Assembly: GCF_910592395.1 (NCBI RefSeq)
Contig: NC_088308.1
Coordinates: forward strand, 1,736,001-1,800,000
DNA from: Lineus longissimus
Lineage: Eukaryota; Nemertea; Pilidiophora; Heteronemertea; Lineidae
Direction of reading: 5' to 3'
DNA: 64,000 nucleotides
Each line of letters begins with the position of its first letter. Position 1 is the first letter of the stretch. The notes below the pieces were generated by a model. It was given only the letters and a program-made list of their open reading frames with translations, ran no database searches and had not been told where the DNA came from. The position numbers and the translations under genes were made by a program. Below, one piece after another: positions 1 through 15,100 of this stretch.

Positions 1-152
1 GTCGTGCTGAGAAGATAGTGAAAGAGAATTACAAGTTACTACCAGTTATCAAAGAATATCTGACCGAGTCGATCACTATCGACATTGTTGTCAAAGTAAA
101 GAGAAATATTTAACTCAACATGCTTCTAGATATTTTTATGTCAATATTTCAG

Positions 153-3100
153 CATGTGGTGTAGGCTTCAGATGGAAAAAGGGAAAATGCCGCTGTAAGT
201 TGTGTACTAACCTAGAAATCAAACACCTCAGATCCAAAAAAAACCTAACTGGTAATGCAGCCACCTGGCCCAAACTCTTGACTTTTCGAAATAAAGAATT
301 GATAATGCGGGTGAGGTAACAACAAGAGCATGTTTGGTTTCCTCAAAGGGTACTACAGCACCTAAAGACCCTTTGGCCTAAACAGTTAGCTACATTTACT
401 TTGCCAGTAGAAAAAAAGAAGTCTTGCTGACTGAACAAGCTCGACCTTATTTTCTGATTGTCTTTCACTTTGTAGTCTACAAATGCCCATCTGGTTATAA
501 AAAAGTTCGGACTGGCATATTGAGACGGAGGACAGTCTGCAGGAAAAAAGGTGCGTTTGATTTTATTTTTTCTCTTCGACGTATTTCGCAAGCTTCTTAG
601 ATTTACTTTACCTCCATTTTCATTTAGGAATGTTCAGAGAGGACTAAGGGCCGGGCCATGTCCACAGCCACTGTTATATTTCGTCTTTCCACTGCTGCTG
701 TGTATCACCCACACATGTTATTATAGTCTCAAGATTCTAGGATACAGTCGCAAGAAAATGTTATCTGTCGTGCTGAGAAGATAGTGAAAGAGAATTACAA
801 GTTACTACCAGTTATCAAAGAATATCTGACCGAGTCGATCACTATCGACATTTGTTGTCAGAGTAAAGACAAAGATTTAACTCAACAGGCTTCTACAAAT
901 TTCTATGTCAATATTTCAGCATGTGGTGTGGGCTACAGACGGAAAAAAGGAAAATGCCGCTGTAAGTTGTGTACTAACCAAGAAATAAAGCACTTCAGAT
1001 CAAAACAAACCTAACTGGAAATACAGACACCTGGCTGAAACTCTTGACTTTTCGAAATAAAGAATTGATAATGCGGGTGAGGTAACAACAAGAGCATGGT
1101 TGGTTTCCTAAAAGGGTACTACAGCACCTAAAGACCCTTTGGCCTAAACAGTTAGCTACATTTACTTTGCCAGTAGAAAAAAAGAAGTCTTGCTGACTGA
1201 ACAAGCTCGACCTTATTTTCTGATTGTCTTTCACTTTGTAGTCTACAAATGCCCATCTGGTTATAAAAAAGTTCGGACTGGCATATGGAGACGGAGGACA
1301 ATCTGCAGGAAAAAAGGTGCGTTTAATTTTATTTTTTCTCTTTGAATTTCTTCCCATGCTTCATAGATTCGTTTTACCTCCATTTTCATTTAGTAAAAAT
1401 ATTCTCTGGTCTGCTTAGAACAAAGTGAAAGGGAATTGACAGTTACTACCAGTAATCAATGTATATCTGACCGAGTCAATCACTATCGACATTGTTGTCA
1501 GAGTAAAGAGAAAGATTTAACTCAACATGCTTCTAGATATTTTTATGTCAATATTTCAGCATGTGGTGTAGGCTACAGATGGAAAAAGGGAAAATGCCGC
1601 TGTAAGTTGTATACTAATCTAGAAATCAAACACCTCTGATCCAAAAAAAACCTAACTGGTAATGCAGCCACCTGGCCCAAACTCTTGACTTTTCGAAATA
1701 AAGAATTGATAATGCGGGTGAGGTAACAACAAGAGCATGTTTGGTTTCCTAAAAGGGTCCTACAGCACCTAAAGTCCATTTGGCCTAAACAGTTAGCTAC
1801 ATTTACTTTGCCAGTAGAAAAAAAGAAGTCTTGCTGACTGAACAAGCTCGACCTTATTTTCTGATTGTCTTTCACTTTGTAGTCTACAAATGCCCATCTG
1901 GTTATAAAAAAGTTCGGACTGGCATATGGAGACGGAGGACAATCTGCAGGAAAAAAGGTGCGTTTGATTTTATTTTTTCTCTTTGAATTTCTTCCCATGC
2001 TTCATAGATTCGTTTTACCTACATTTTCATTTAGTAAAAATGTTCTCTGGCCTGCTTAGAAGAAAGGGAAAGGGAATTGACAGTTACTACCAGTAATCAA
2101 TGTATATCTGACCGAGTCGATCACTATCGACATTTGTTGTCAGAGTAAAGACAAAGATTTAACTCAACAGGCTTCTACAAATTTCTATATAAATATTTCA
2201 GCATGTGGTGTGGGCTACAGATGGAAAAAAGGAAAATGCCGCTGTAAGTTGTGTACTAACCAAGAAATAAAGCACTTCAGATCAAAACAAACCTAACTGG
2301 AAATACAGACACCTGGCTGAAACTCTTGACTTTTCGAAATAAAGAATTGATAATGCGGGTGAGGTAACAACAAGAGCATGGTTGGTTTCCTAAAAGGGTA
2401 CTACAGCACCTAAAGACCCTTTGGCCTAAACAGTTAGCTACATTTACTTTGCCAGTAGAAAAAAAGAAGTCTTGCTGACTGAAAAAGCTCGACCTTATTT
2501 TCTGATTGTCTTTCACTTTGTAGTCTACAAATGCCCATCTGGTTATAAAAAAGTTCGGACTGGCATATTGAGACGGAGGACAGTCTGCAGGAAAAAAGGT
2601 GCGTTTGATTTTATTTTTTCTCTTCGACGTATTTCGCAAGCTTCTTAGATTTACTTTACCTCCATTTTCATTTAGGAATGTTCAGAGAGGACTAAGGGCC
2701 GGGCCATGTCCACAGCCACTGTTATATTTCGTCTTTCCACTGCTGCTGTGTATCACCCACACATGTTATTATAGTCTCAAGATTCTAGGATACAGTCTCA
2801 AGAAAATGTTATCTGTCGTGCTGAGAAGATAGTGAAAGAGAATTACAAGTTACTACCAGTTATCAAAGAATATCTGACCGAGTCGATCACTATCGACATT
2901 GTTGTCAGAGTAAAGAGAAAGATTTAACTCAACATGCTTCTAGATATTTTTATGTCAATATTTCAGCATGTGGTGTAGGCTACAGATGGAAAAAGGGAAA
3001 ATGCCGCTGTAAGTTGTGTACTAACCTAGAAATCAAACACCTCAGATTCAAAAAAAACCTAACTGGTAATGCAGCCACCTGGCCCAAACTCTTGACTTTT

Positions 3101-6100
3101 CGAAATAAAGAATTGATAATGCGGGTGAGGTAACAACAAGAGCATGTTTGGTTTCCTAAAAGGGTACTACAGCACCTAAAGACCCTTTGGCCTAAACAGT
3201 TAGCTACATTTACTTTGCCAGTAGAAAAAAAGAAGTCTTGCTGACTGAACAAGCTCGACCTTATTTTCTGATTGTCTTTCACTTTGTAGTCTACAAATGC
3301 CCATCTGGTTATAAAAAAGTTCGGACTGGCATATTGAGACGGAGGACAGTCTGCAGGAAAAAAGGTGCGTTTGATTTTATTTTTTCTCTTCGACGTATTT
3401 CGCAAGCTTCTTAGATTTTCTTTACCTCCATTTTCATTTAGGAATGTTCAGAGAGGACTAAGGGCCGGGCCATGTCCACAGCCACTGTTATATTTCGTCT
3501 TTCCACTGCTGCTGTGTATCACCCACACATGTTATTATAGTCTCAAGATTCTAGGATACAGTCGCAAGAAAATGTTATCTGTCGTGCTGAGAAGATAGTG
3601 AAAGAGAATTACAAGTTAATACCAGTTATCAAAGAATATCTGACCGAGTCGATCACTATCGACATTGTTGTCAGAGTAAAGAGAAAGATTTAACTCAACA
3701 TGCTTCTAGATATTTTTATGTCAATATTTCAGCATGTGGTGTAGGCTACAGATGGAAAAAGGGAAAATGCCGCTGTAAGTTGTGTACTAACCTAGAAATC
3801 AAACACCTCAGATCCAAAAAAAAACTAACTGGTAATGCAGCCACCTGGCCCAAACTCTTGACTTTTCGAAATAAAGAATTGATAATGCGGGTGAGGTAAC
3901 AACAAGAGCATGTTTGGTTTCCTAAAAGGGTACTACAGCACCTAAAGACCCTTTGGCCTAAACAGTTAGCTACATTTACTTTGCCAGTAGAAAAAAAGAA
4001 GTCTTGCTGACTGAACAAGCTCGACCTTATTTTCTGATTGTCTTTCACTTTGTAGTCTACAAATGCCCATCTGGTTATAAAAAAGTTCGGACTGGCATAT
4101 TGAGACGGAGGACAGTCTGCAGGAAAAAAGGTGCGTTTGATTTTATTTTTTCTCTTCGACGTATTTCGCAAGCTTCTTAGATTTTCTTTACCTCCATTTT
4201 CATTTAGGAATGTTCAGAGAGGACTAAGGGCCGGGCCATGTCCACAGCCACTGTTATATTTCGTCTTTCCACTGCTGCTGTGTATCACCCACACATGTTA
4301 TTATAGTCTCAAGATTCTAGGATACAGTCGCAAGAAAATGTTATCTGTCGTGCTGAGAAGATAGTGAAAGAGAATTACAAGTTAATACCAGTTATCAAAG
4401 AATATCTGACCGAGTCGATCACTATCGACATTGTTGTCAGAGTAAAGAGAAAGATTTAACTCAACATGCTTCTAGATATTTTTATGTCAATATTTCAGCA
4501 TGTGGTGTAGGCTACAGATGGAAAAAGGGAAAATGCCGCTGTAAGTTGTGTACTAACCTAGAAATCAAACACCTCAGATCCAAAAAAAAACTAACTGGTA
4601 ATGCAGCCACCTGGCCCAAACTCTTGACTTTTCGAAATAAAGAATTGATAATGCGGGTGAGGTAACAACAAGAGCATGTTTGGTTTCCTAAAAGGGTACT
4701 ACAGCACCTAAAGACCCTTTGGCCTAAACAGTTAGCTACATTTACTTTGCCAGTAGAAAAAAAGAAGTCTTGCTGACTGAACAAGCTCGACCTTATTTTC
4801 TGATTGTCTTTCACTTTGTAGTCTACAAATGCCCATCTGGTTATAAAAAAGTTCGGACTGGCATATTGAGACGGAGGACAGTCTGCAGGAAAAAAGGTGC
4901 GTTTGATTTTATTTTTTCTCTTCGACGTATTTCGCAAGCTTCTTAGATTTACTTTACCTCCATTTTCATTTAGGAATGTTCAGAGAGGACTAAGGGCCGG
5001 GCCATGTCCACAGCCACTGTTATATTTCGTCTTTCCACTGCTGCTGTGTATCACCCACACATGTTATTATAGTCTCAAGATTCTAGGATACAGTCGCAAG
5101 AAAATGTTATCTGTCGTGCTGAGAAGATAGTGAAAGAGAATTACAAGTTACTACCAGTTATCAAAGAATATCTGACCGAGTCGATCACTATCGACATTGT
5201 TGTCAGAGTAAAGAGAAAGATTTAACTCAACATGCTTCTAGATATTTTTATGTCAATATTTCAGCATGTGGTGTAGGCTACAGATGGAAAAAGGGAAAAT
5301 GCCGCTGTAAGTTGTGTACTAACCTAGAAATCAAACACCTCAGATCCAAAAAAAACCTAACTGGTAATGCAGCCACCTGGCCCAAACTCTTGACTTTTCG
5401 AAATAAAGAATTGATAATGCGGGTGAGGTAACAACAAGAGCATGATTGGTTTCCTAAAAGGGTACTACAGCACCTAAAGACCCTTTGGCCTAAACAGTTA
5501 GCTACATTTACTTTGCCAGTAGAAAAAAAGAAGTCTTGCTGACTGAACAAGCTCGACCTTATTTTCTGATTGTCTTTCACTTTGTAGTCTACAAATGCCC
5601 ATCTGGTTATAAAAAAGTTCGGACTGGCATATTGAGACGGAGGACAGTCTGCAGGAAAAAAGGTGCGTTTGATTTTATTTTTTCTCTTCGACGTATTTCG
5701 CAAGCTTCTTAGATTTACTTTACCTCCATTTTCATTTAGGAATGTTCAGAGAGGACTAAGGGCCGGGCCATGTCCACAGCCACTGTTATATTTCGTCTTT
5801 CCACTGCTGCTGTGTATCACCCACACATGTTATTATAGTCTCAAGATTCTAGGATACAGTCGCAAGAAAATGTTATCTGTCGTGCTGAGAAGATAGTGAA
5901 AGAGAATTACAAGTTACTACCAGTTATCAAAGAATATCTGACCGAGTCGATCACTATCGACATTGTTGTCAGAGTAAAGAGAAAGATTTAACTCAACATG
6001 CTTCTAGATATTTTTATGTCAATATTTCAGCATGTGGTGTAGGCTACAGATGGAAAAAGGGAAAATGCCGCTGTAAGTTGTGTACTAACCTAGAAATCAA

Positions 6101-9100
6101 ACACCTCAGATCCAAAAAAAACCTAACTGGTAATGCAGCCACCTGGCCCAAACTCTTGACTTTTCGAAATAAAGAATTGATAATGCGGGTGAGGTAACAA
6201 CAAGAGCATGTTTGGTTTCCTAAAAGGGTACTACAGCACCTAAAGACCCTTTGGCCTAAACAGTTAGCTACATTTACTTTGCCAGTAGAAAAAAAGAAGT
6301 CTTGCTGACTGAACAAGCTCGACCTTATTTTCTGATTGTCTTTCACTTTGTAGTCTACAAATGCCCATCTGGTTATAAAAAAGTTCGGACTGGCATATTG
6401 AGACGGAGGACAGTCTGCAGGAAAAAAGGTGCGTTTGATTTTATTTTTTCTCTTCGACGTATTTCGCAAGCTTCTTAGATTTACTTTACCTCCATTTTCA
6501 TTTAGGAATGTTCAGAGAGGACTAAGGGCCGGGCCATGTCCACAGCCACTGTTATATTTCGTCTTTCCACTGCTGGTGTGTATCACCCACACATGTTATT
6601 ATAGTCTCAAGATTCTAGGATACAGTCGCAAGAAAATGTTATCTGTCGTGCTGAGAAGATAGTGAAAGAGAATTACAAGTTACTACCAGTTATCAAAGAA
6701 TATCTGACCGAGTCGATCACTATCGACATTGTTGTCAGAGTAAAGAGAAAGATTTAACTCAACATGCTTCTAGATATTTTTATGTCAATATTTCAGCATG
6801 TGGTGTAGGCTACAGATGGAAAAAGGGAAAATGCCGCTGTAAGTTGTGTACTAACCTAGAAATCAAACACCTCAGATCCAAAAAAAACCTAACTGGTAAT
6901 GCAGCCACCTGGCCCAAACTCTTGACTTTTCGAAATAAAGAATTGATAATGCGGGTGAGGTAACAACAAGAGCATGTTTGGTTTCCTAAAAGGGTACTAC
7001 AGCACCTAAAGACCCTTTGGCCTAAACAGTTAGCTACATTTACTTTGCCAGTAGAAAAAAAGAAGTCTTGCTGACTGAAAAAGCTCGACCTTATTTTCTG
7101 ATTGTCTTTCACTTTGTAGTCTACAAATGCCCATCTGGTTATAAAAAAGTTCGGACTGGCATATTGAGACGGAGGACAGTCTGCAGGAAAAAAGGTGCGT
7201 TTGATTTTATTTTTTCTCTTCGACGTATTTCGCAAGCTTCTTAGATTTACTTTACCTCCATTTTCATTTAGGAATGTTCAGAGAGGACTAAGGGCCGGGC
7301 CATGTCCACAGCCACTGTTATATTTCGTCTTTCCACTGCTGCTGTGTATCACCCACACATGTTATTATAGTCTCAAGATTCTAGGATACAGTCGCAAGAA
7401 AATGTTATCTGTCGTGCTGAGAAGATAGTGAAAGAGAATTACAAGTTACTACCAGTTATCAAAGAATATCTGACCGAGTCGATCACTATCGACATTGTTG
7501 TCAGAGTAAAGAGAAAGATTTAACTCAACATGCTTCTAGATATTTTTATGTCAATATTTCAGCATGTGGTGTAGGCTACAGATGGAAAAAGGGAAAATGC
7601 CGCTGTAAGTTGTGTACTAACCTAGAAATCAAACACCTCAGATCCAAAAAAAACCTAACTGGTAATGCAGCCACCTGGCCCAAACTCTTGACTTTTCGAA
7701 ATAAAGAATTGATAATGCGGGTGAGGTAACAACAAGAGCATGTTTGGTTTCCTAAAAGGGTACTACAGCACCTAAAGACCCTTTGGCCTAAACAGTTAGC
7801 TACATTTACTTTGCCAGTAGAAAAAAAGAAGTCTTGCTGACTGAACAAGCTCGACCTTATTTTCTGATTGTCTTTCACTTTGTAGTCTACAAATGCCCAT
7901 CTGGTTATAAAAAAGTTCGGACTGGCATATGGAGACGGAGGACAATCTGCAGGAAAAAAGGTGCGTTTGATTTTATTTTTTCTCTTTGAATTTCTTCCCA
8001 TGCTTCATAGATTCGTTTTACCTACATTTTCATTAAGTAAAAATGTTCTCTGGCCTGCTTAGAAGAAAGGGAAAGGGAATTGACAGTTACTACCAGTAAT
8101 CAATGTATATCTGACCGAGTCGATCACTATCGACATTTGTTGTCAGAGTAAAGACAAAGATTTAACTCAACAGGCTTCTACAAATTTCTATGTCAATATT
8201 TCAGCATGTGGTGTGGGCTACAGATGGAAAAAAGGAAAATGCCGCTGTAAGTTGTGTACTAACCAAGAAATAAAGCACTTCAGATCAAAACAAACCTAAC
8301 TGGAAATACAGACACCTGGCTGAAACTCTTGACTTTTCGAAATAAAGAATTGATAATGCGGGTGAGGTAACAACAAGAGCATGTTTGGTTTCCTAAAAGG
8401 GTACTACAGCACCTAAAGACCCTTTGGCCTAAACAGTTAGCTACATTTACTTTGCCAGTAGAAAAAAAGAAGTCTTGCTGACTGAACAAGCTCGACCTTA
8501 TTTTCTGATTGTCTTTCACTTTGTAGTCTACAAATGCCCATCTGGTTATAAAAAAGTTCGGACTGGCATATTGAGACGGAGGACAGTCTGCAGAAAAAAA
8601 AAAGGTGCGTTTGATTTTATTTTTTCTCTTCGACGTATTTCGCAAGCTTCTTAGATTTACTTTACCTCCATTTTCATTTAGGAATGTTCAGAGAGGACTA
8701 AGGGCCGGGCCATGTCCACAGCCACTGTTATATTTCGTCTTTCCACTGCTGCTGTGTATCACCCACACATGTTATTATAGTCTCAAGATTCTAGGATACA
8801 GTCGCAAGAAAATGTTATCTGTCGTGCTGAGAAGATAGTGAAAGAGAATTACAAGTTACTACCAGTTATCAAAGAATATCTGACCGAGTCGATCACTATC
8901 GACATTGTTGTCAGAGTAAAGAGAAAGATTTAACTCAACATGCTTCTAGATATTTTTATGTCAATATTTCAGCATGTGGTGTAGGCTACAGATGGAAAAA
9001 GGGAAAATGCCGCTGTAAGTTGTGTACTAACCTAGAAATCAAACACCTCAGATCCAAAAAAAACCTAACTGGTAATGCAGCCACCTGGCCCAAACTCTTG

Positions 9101-12100
9101 ACTTTTCGAAATAAAGAATTGATAATGCGGGTGAGGTAACAACAAGAGCATGTTTGGTTTCCTAAAAGGGTACTACAGCACCTAAAGACCCTTTGGCCTA
9201 AACAGTTAGCTACATTTACTTTGCCAGTAGAAAAAAAGAAGTCTTGCTGACTGAAAAAGCTCGACCTTATTTTCTGATTGTCTTTCACTTTGTAGTCTAC
9301 AAATGCCCATCTGGTTATAAAAAAGTTCGGACTGGCATATTGAGACGGAGGACAATCTGCAGGAAAAAAAAAGGTGCGTTTGATTTTATTTTTTCTCTTC
9401 GACGTATTTCGCAAGCTTCTTAGATTTACTTTACCTCCATTTTCATTTAGGAATGTTCAGAGAGGACTAAGGGCCGGGCCATGTCCACAGCCACTGTTAT
9501 ATTTCGTCTTTCCACTGCTGCTGTGTATCACCCACACATGTTATTATAGTCTCAAGATTCTAGGATACAGTCGCAAGAAAATGTTATCTGTCGTGCTGAG
9601 AAGATAGTGAAAGAGAATTACAAGTTACTACCAGTTATCAAAGAATATCTGACCGAGTCGATCACTATCGACATTGTTGTCAGAGTAAAGAGAAAGATTT
9701 AACTCAACATGCTTCTAGATATTTTTATGTCAATATTTCAGCATGTGGTGTAGGCTACAGATGGAAAAAGGGAAAATGCCGCTGTAAGTTGTGTACTAAC
9801 CTAGAAATCAAACACCTCAGATCCAAAAAAAATCTAACTGGTAATGCAGCCACCTGGCCCAAACTCTTGACTTTTCGAAATAAAGAATTGATAATGCGGG
9901 TGAGGTAACAACAAGAACATGTTTGGTTTCCTAAAAGGGTACTACAGGACCTAAAGACCCTTTGGCCTAAACAGTTAGCTACATTTACTTTGCCAGTAGA
10001 AAAAAAGAAGTCTTGCTGACTGAACAAGCTCGACCTTATTTTCTGATTGTCTTTCACTTTGTAGTCTACAAATGCCCATCTGGTTATAAAAAAGTTCGGA
10101 CTGGCATATTGAGACGGAGGACAGTCTGCAGGAAAAAAGGTGCGTTTGATTTTATTTTTTCTCTTCGACGTATTTCGCAAGCTTCTTAGATTTACTTTAC
10201 CTCCATTTTCATTTAGGAATGTTCAGAGAGGACTAAGGGCCGGGCCATGTCCACAGCCACTGTTATATTTCGTCTTTCCACTGCTGCTGTGTATCACCGA
10301 CACATGTTATTATAGTCTCAAGATTCTAGGATACAGTCGCAAGAAAATGTTATCTGTCGTGCTGAGAAGATAGTGAAAGAGAATTACAAGTTACTACCAG
10401 TTATCAAAGAATATCTGACCGAGTCGATCACTATCGACATTGTTGTCAGAGTAAAGAGAAAGATTTAACTCAACATGCTTCTAGATATTTTTATGTCAAT
10501 ATTTCAGCATGTGGTGTAGGCTACAGATGGAAAAAGGGAAAATGCCGCTGTAAGTTGTGTACTAACCTAGAAATCAAACACCTCAGATCCAAAAAAAACC
10601 TAACTGGTAATGCAGCCACCTGGCCCAAACTCTTGACTTTTCGAAATAAAGAATTGATAATGCGGGTGAGGTAACAACAAGAGCATGTTTGGTTTCCTAA
10701 AAGGGTACTACAGCACCTAAAGACCCTTTGGCCTAAACAGTTAGCTACATTTACTTTGCCAGTAGAAAAAAAGAAGTCTTGCTGACTGAAAAAGCTCGAC
10801 CTTATTTTCTGATTGTCTTTCACTTTGTAGTCTACAAATGCCCATCTGGTTATAAAAAAGTTCGGACTGGCATATTGAGACGGAGGACAGTCTGCAGGAA
10901 AAAAGGTGCGTTTGATTTTATTTTTTCTCTTCGACGTATTTCGCAAGCTTCTTAGATTTACTTTACCTCCATTTTCATTTAGGAATGTTCAGAGAGGACT
11001 AAGGGCCGGGCCATGTCCACAGCCACTGTTATATTTCGTCTTTCCACTGCTGCTGTGTATCACCGACACATGTTATTATAGTCTCAAGATTCTAGGATAC
11101 AGTCGCAAGAAAATGTTATCTGTCGTGCTGAGAAGATAGTGAAAGAGAATTACAAGTTACTACCAGTTATCAAAGAATATCTGACCGAGTCGATCACTAT
11201 CGACATTGTTGTCAGAGTAAAGAGAAAGATTTAACTCAACATGCTTCTAGATATTTTTATGTCAATATTTCAGCATGTGGTGTAGGCTACAGATGGAAAA
11301 AGGGAAAATGCCGCTGTAAGTTGTGTACTAACCTAGAAATCAAACACCTCAGATCCAAAAAAAACCTAACTGGTAATGCAGCCACCTGGCCCAAACTCTT
11401 GACTTTTCGAAATAAAGAATTGATAATGCGGGTGAGGTAACAACAAGAGCATGTTTGGTTTCCTAAAAGGGTACTACAGCACCTAAAGACCCTTTGGCCT
11501 AAACAGTTAGCTACATTTACTTTGCCAGTAGAAAAAAAGAAGTCTTGCTAACTGAACAAGCTCGACCTTATTTTCTGATTGTCTTTCACTTTGTAGTCTA
11601 CAAATGCCCATCTGGTTATAAAAAAGTTCGGACTGGCATATTGAGACGGAGGACAGTCTGCAGGAAAAAAGGTGCGTTTGATTTTATTTTTTCTCTTCGA
11701 CGTATTTCGCAAGCTTCTTAGATTTACTTTACCTCCATTTTCATTTAGGAATGTTCAGAGAGGACTAAGGGCCGGGCCATGTCCACAGCCACTGTTATAT
11801 TTCGTCTTTCCACTGCTGCTGTGTATCACCCACACATGTTATTATAGTCTCAAGATTCTAGGATACAGTCGCAAGAAAATGTTATCTGTCGTGCTGAGAA
11901 GATAGTGAAAGAGAATTACAAGTTACTACCAGTTATCAAAGAATATCTGACCGAGTCGATCACTATCGACATTGTTGTCAGAGTAAAGAGAAAGATTTAA
12001 CTCAACATGCTTCTAGATATTTTTATGTCAATATTTCAGCATGTGGTGTAGGCTACAGATGGAAAAAGGGAAAATGCCGCTGTAAGTTGTGTACTAACCT

Positions 12101-15100
12101 AGAAATCAAACACCTCAGATCCAAAAAAATCCTAACTGGTAATGCAGCCACCTGGCCCAAACTCTTGACTTTTCGAAATAAAGAATTGATAATGCGGGTG
12201 AGGTAACAACAAGAGCATGTTTGGTTTCCTAAAAGGGTACTACAGCACCTAAAGACCCTTTGGCCTAAACAGTTAGCTACATTTACTTTGCCAGTAGAAA
12301 AAAAGAAGTCTTGCTGACTGAACAAGCTCGACCTTATTTTCTGATTGTCTTTCACTTTGTAGTCTACAAATGCCCATCTGGTTATAAAAAAGTTCGGACT
12401 GGCATATGGAGACGGAGGACAATCTGCAGGAAAAAAGGTGCGTTTGATTTTATTTTTTCTCTTTGAATTTCTTCCCATCCTTCATAGATTCGTTTTACCT
12501 ACATTTTCATTTAGTAAAAATGTTCTCTGGCCTGCTTAGAAGAAAGGGAAAGGGAATTGACAGTTACTACCAGTAATCAATGTATATCTGACCGAGTCGA
12601 TCACTATCGACATTTGTTGTCAGAGTAAAGACAAAGATTTAACTCAACAGGCTTCTACAAATTTCTATGTCAATATTTCAGCATGTGGTGTGGGCTACAG
12701 ATGGAAAAAAGGAAAATGCCGCTGTAAGTTGTGTACTAACCAAGAAATAAAGCACTTCAGATCAAAACAAACCTAACTGGAAATACAGACACCTGGCTGA
12801 AACTCTTGACTTTTCGAAATAAAGAATTGATAATGCGGGTGAGGTAACAACAAGAGCATGGTTGGTTTCCTAAAAGGGTACTACAGCACCTAAAGACCCT
12901 TTGGCCTAAACAGTTAGCTACATTTACTTTGCCAGTAGAAAAAAAGAAGTCTTGCTGACTGAAAAAGCTCGACCTTATTTTCTGATTGTCTTTCACTTTG
13001 TAGTCTACAAATGCCCATCTGGTTATAAAAAAGTTCGGACTGGCATATTGAGACGGAGGACAGTCTGCAGGAAAAAAGGTGCGTTTGATTTTATTTTTTC
13101 TCTTCGACGTATTTCGCAAGCTTCTTAGATTTACTTTACCTCCATTTTCATTTAGGAATGTTCAGAGAGGACTAAGGGCCGGGCCATGTCCACAGCCACT
13201 GTTATATTTCGTCTTTCCACTGCTGCTGTGTATCACCCACACATGTTATTATAGTCTCAAGATTCTAGGATACAGTAGCAAGAAAATGTTATCTGTCGTG
13301 CTGAGAAGATAGTGAAAGAGAATTACAAGTTACTACCAGTTATCAAAGAATATCTGACCGAGTCGATCACTATCGACATTGTTGTCAGAGTAAAGAGAAA
13401 GATTTAACTCAACATGCTTCTAGATATTTTTATGTCAATATTTCAGCATGTGGTGTAGGCTACAGATGGAAAAAGGGAAAATGCCGCTGTAAGTTGTGTA
13501 CTAACCTAGAAATCAAACACCTCAGATTCAAAAAAAAACTAACTGGTAATGCAGCCACCTGGCCCAAACTCTTGACTTTTCGAAATAAAGAATTGATAAT
13601 GCGGGTGAGGTAACAACAAGAGCATGTTTGGTTTCCTAAAAGGGTACTACAGCACCTAAAGACCCTTTGGCCTAAACAGTTAGCTACATTTACTTTGCCA
13701 GTAGAAAAAAAGAAGTCTTGCTGACTGAACAAGCTCGACCTTATTTTCTGATTGTCTTTCACTTTGTAGTCTACAAATGCCCATCTGGTTATAAAAAAGT
13801 TCGGACTGGCATATTGAGACGGAGGACAGTCTGCAGGAAAAAAGGTGCGTTTGATTTTATTTTTTCTCTTCGACGTATTTCGCAAGCTTCTTAGATTTAC
13901 TTTACCTCCATTTTCATTTAGGAATGTTCAGAGAGGACTAAGGGCCGGGCCATGTCCACAGCCACTGTTATATTTCGTCTTTCCACTGCTGCTGTGTATC
14001 ACCGACACATGTTATTATAGTCTCAAGATTCTAGGATACAGTCGCAAGAAAATGTTATCTGTCGTGCTGAGAAGATAGTGAAAGAGAATTACAAGTTACT
14101 ACCAGTTATCAAAGAATATCTGACCGAGTCGATCACTATCGACATTGTTGTCAGAGTAAAGAGAAAGATTTAACTCAACATGCTTCTAGATATTTTTATG
14201 TCAATATTTCAGCATGTGGTGTAGGCTACAGATGGAAAAAGGGAAAATGCCGCTGTAAGTTGTGTACTAACCTAGAAATCAAACACCTCAGATCCAAAAA
14301 AAACCTAACTGGTAATGCAGCCACCTGGCCCAAACTCTTGACTTTTCGAAATAAAGAATTGATAATGCGGGTGAGGTAACAACAAGAGCATGTTTGGTTT
14401 CCTAAAAGGGTACTACAGCACCTAAAGACCCTTTGGCCTAAACAGTTAGCTACATTTACTTTGCCAGTAGAAAAAAAGAAGTCTTGCTGACTGAACAAGC
14501 TCGACCTTATTTTCTGATTGTCTTTCACTTTGTAGTCTACAAATGCCCATCTGGTTATAAAAAAGTTCGGACTGGCATATTGAGACGGAGGACAGTCTGC
14601 AGGAAAAAAGGTGCGTTTGATTTTATTTTTTCTCTTCGACGTATTTCGCAAGCTTCTTAGATTTACTTTACCTCCATTTTCATTTAGGAATGTTCAGAGA
14701 GGACTAAGGGCCGGGCCATGTCCACAGCCACTGTTATATTTCGTCTTTCCACTGCTGCTGTGTATCACCCACACATGTTATTATAGTCTCAAGATTCTAG
14801 GATACAGTCGCAAGAAAATGTTATCTGTCGTGCTGAGAAGATAGTGAAAGAGAATTACAAGTTACTACCAGTTATCAAAGAATATCTGACCGAGTCGATC
14901 ACTATCGACATTGTTGTCAGAGTAAAGAGAAAGATTTAACTCAACATGCTTCTAGATATTTTTATGTCAATATTTCAGCATGTGGTGTAGGCTACAGATG
15001 GAAAAAGGGAAAATGCCGCTGTAAGTTGTGTACTAACCTAGAAATCAAACACCTCAGATCAAAAAAAAACCTAACTGGTAATGCAGCCACCTGGCCCAAA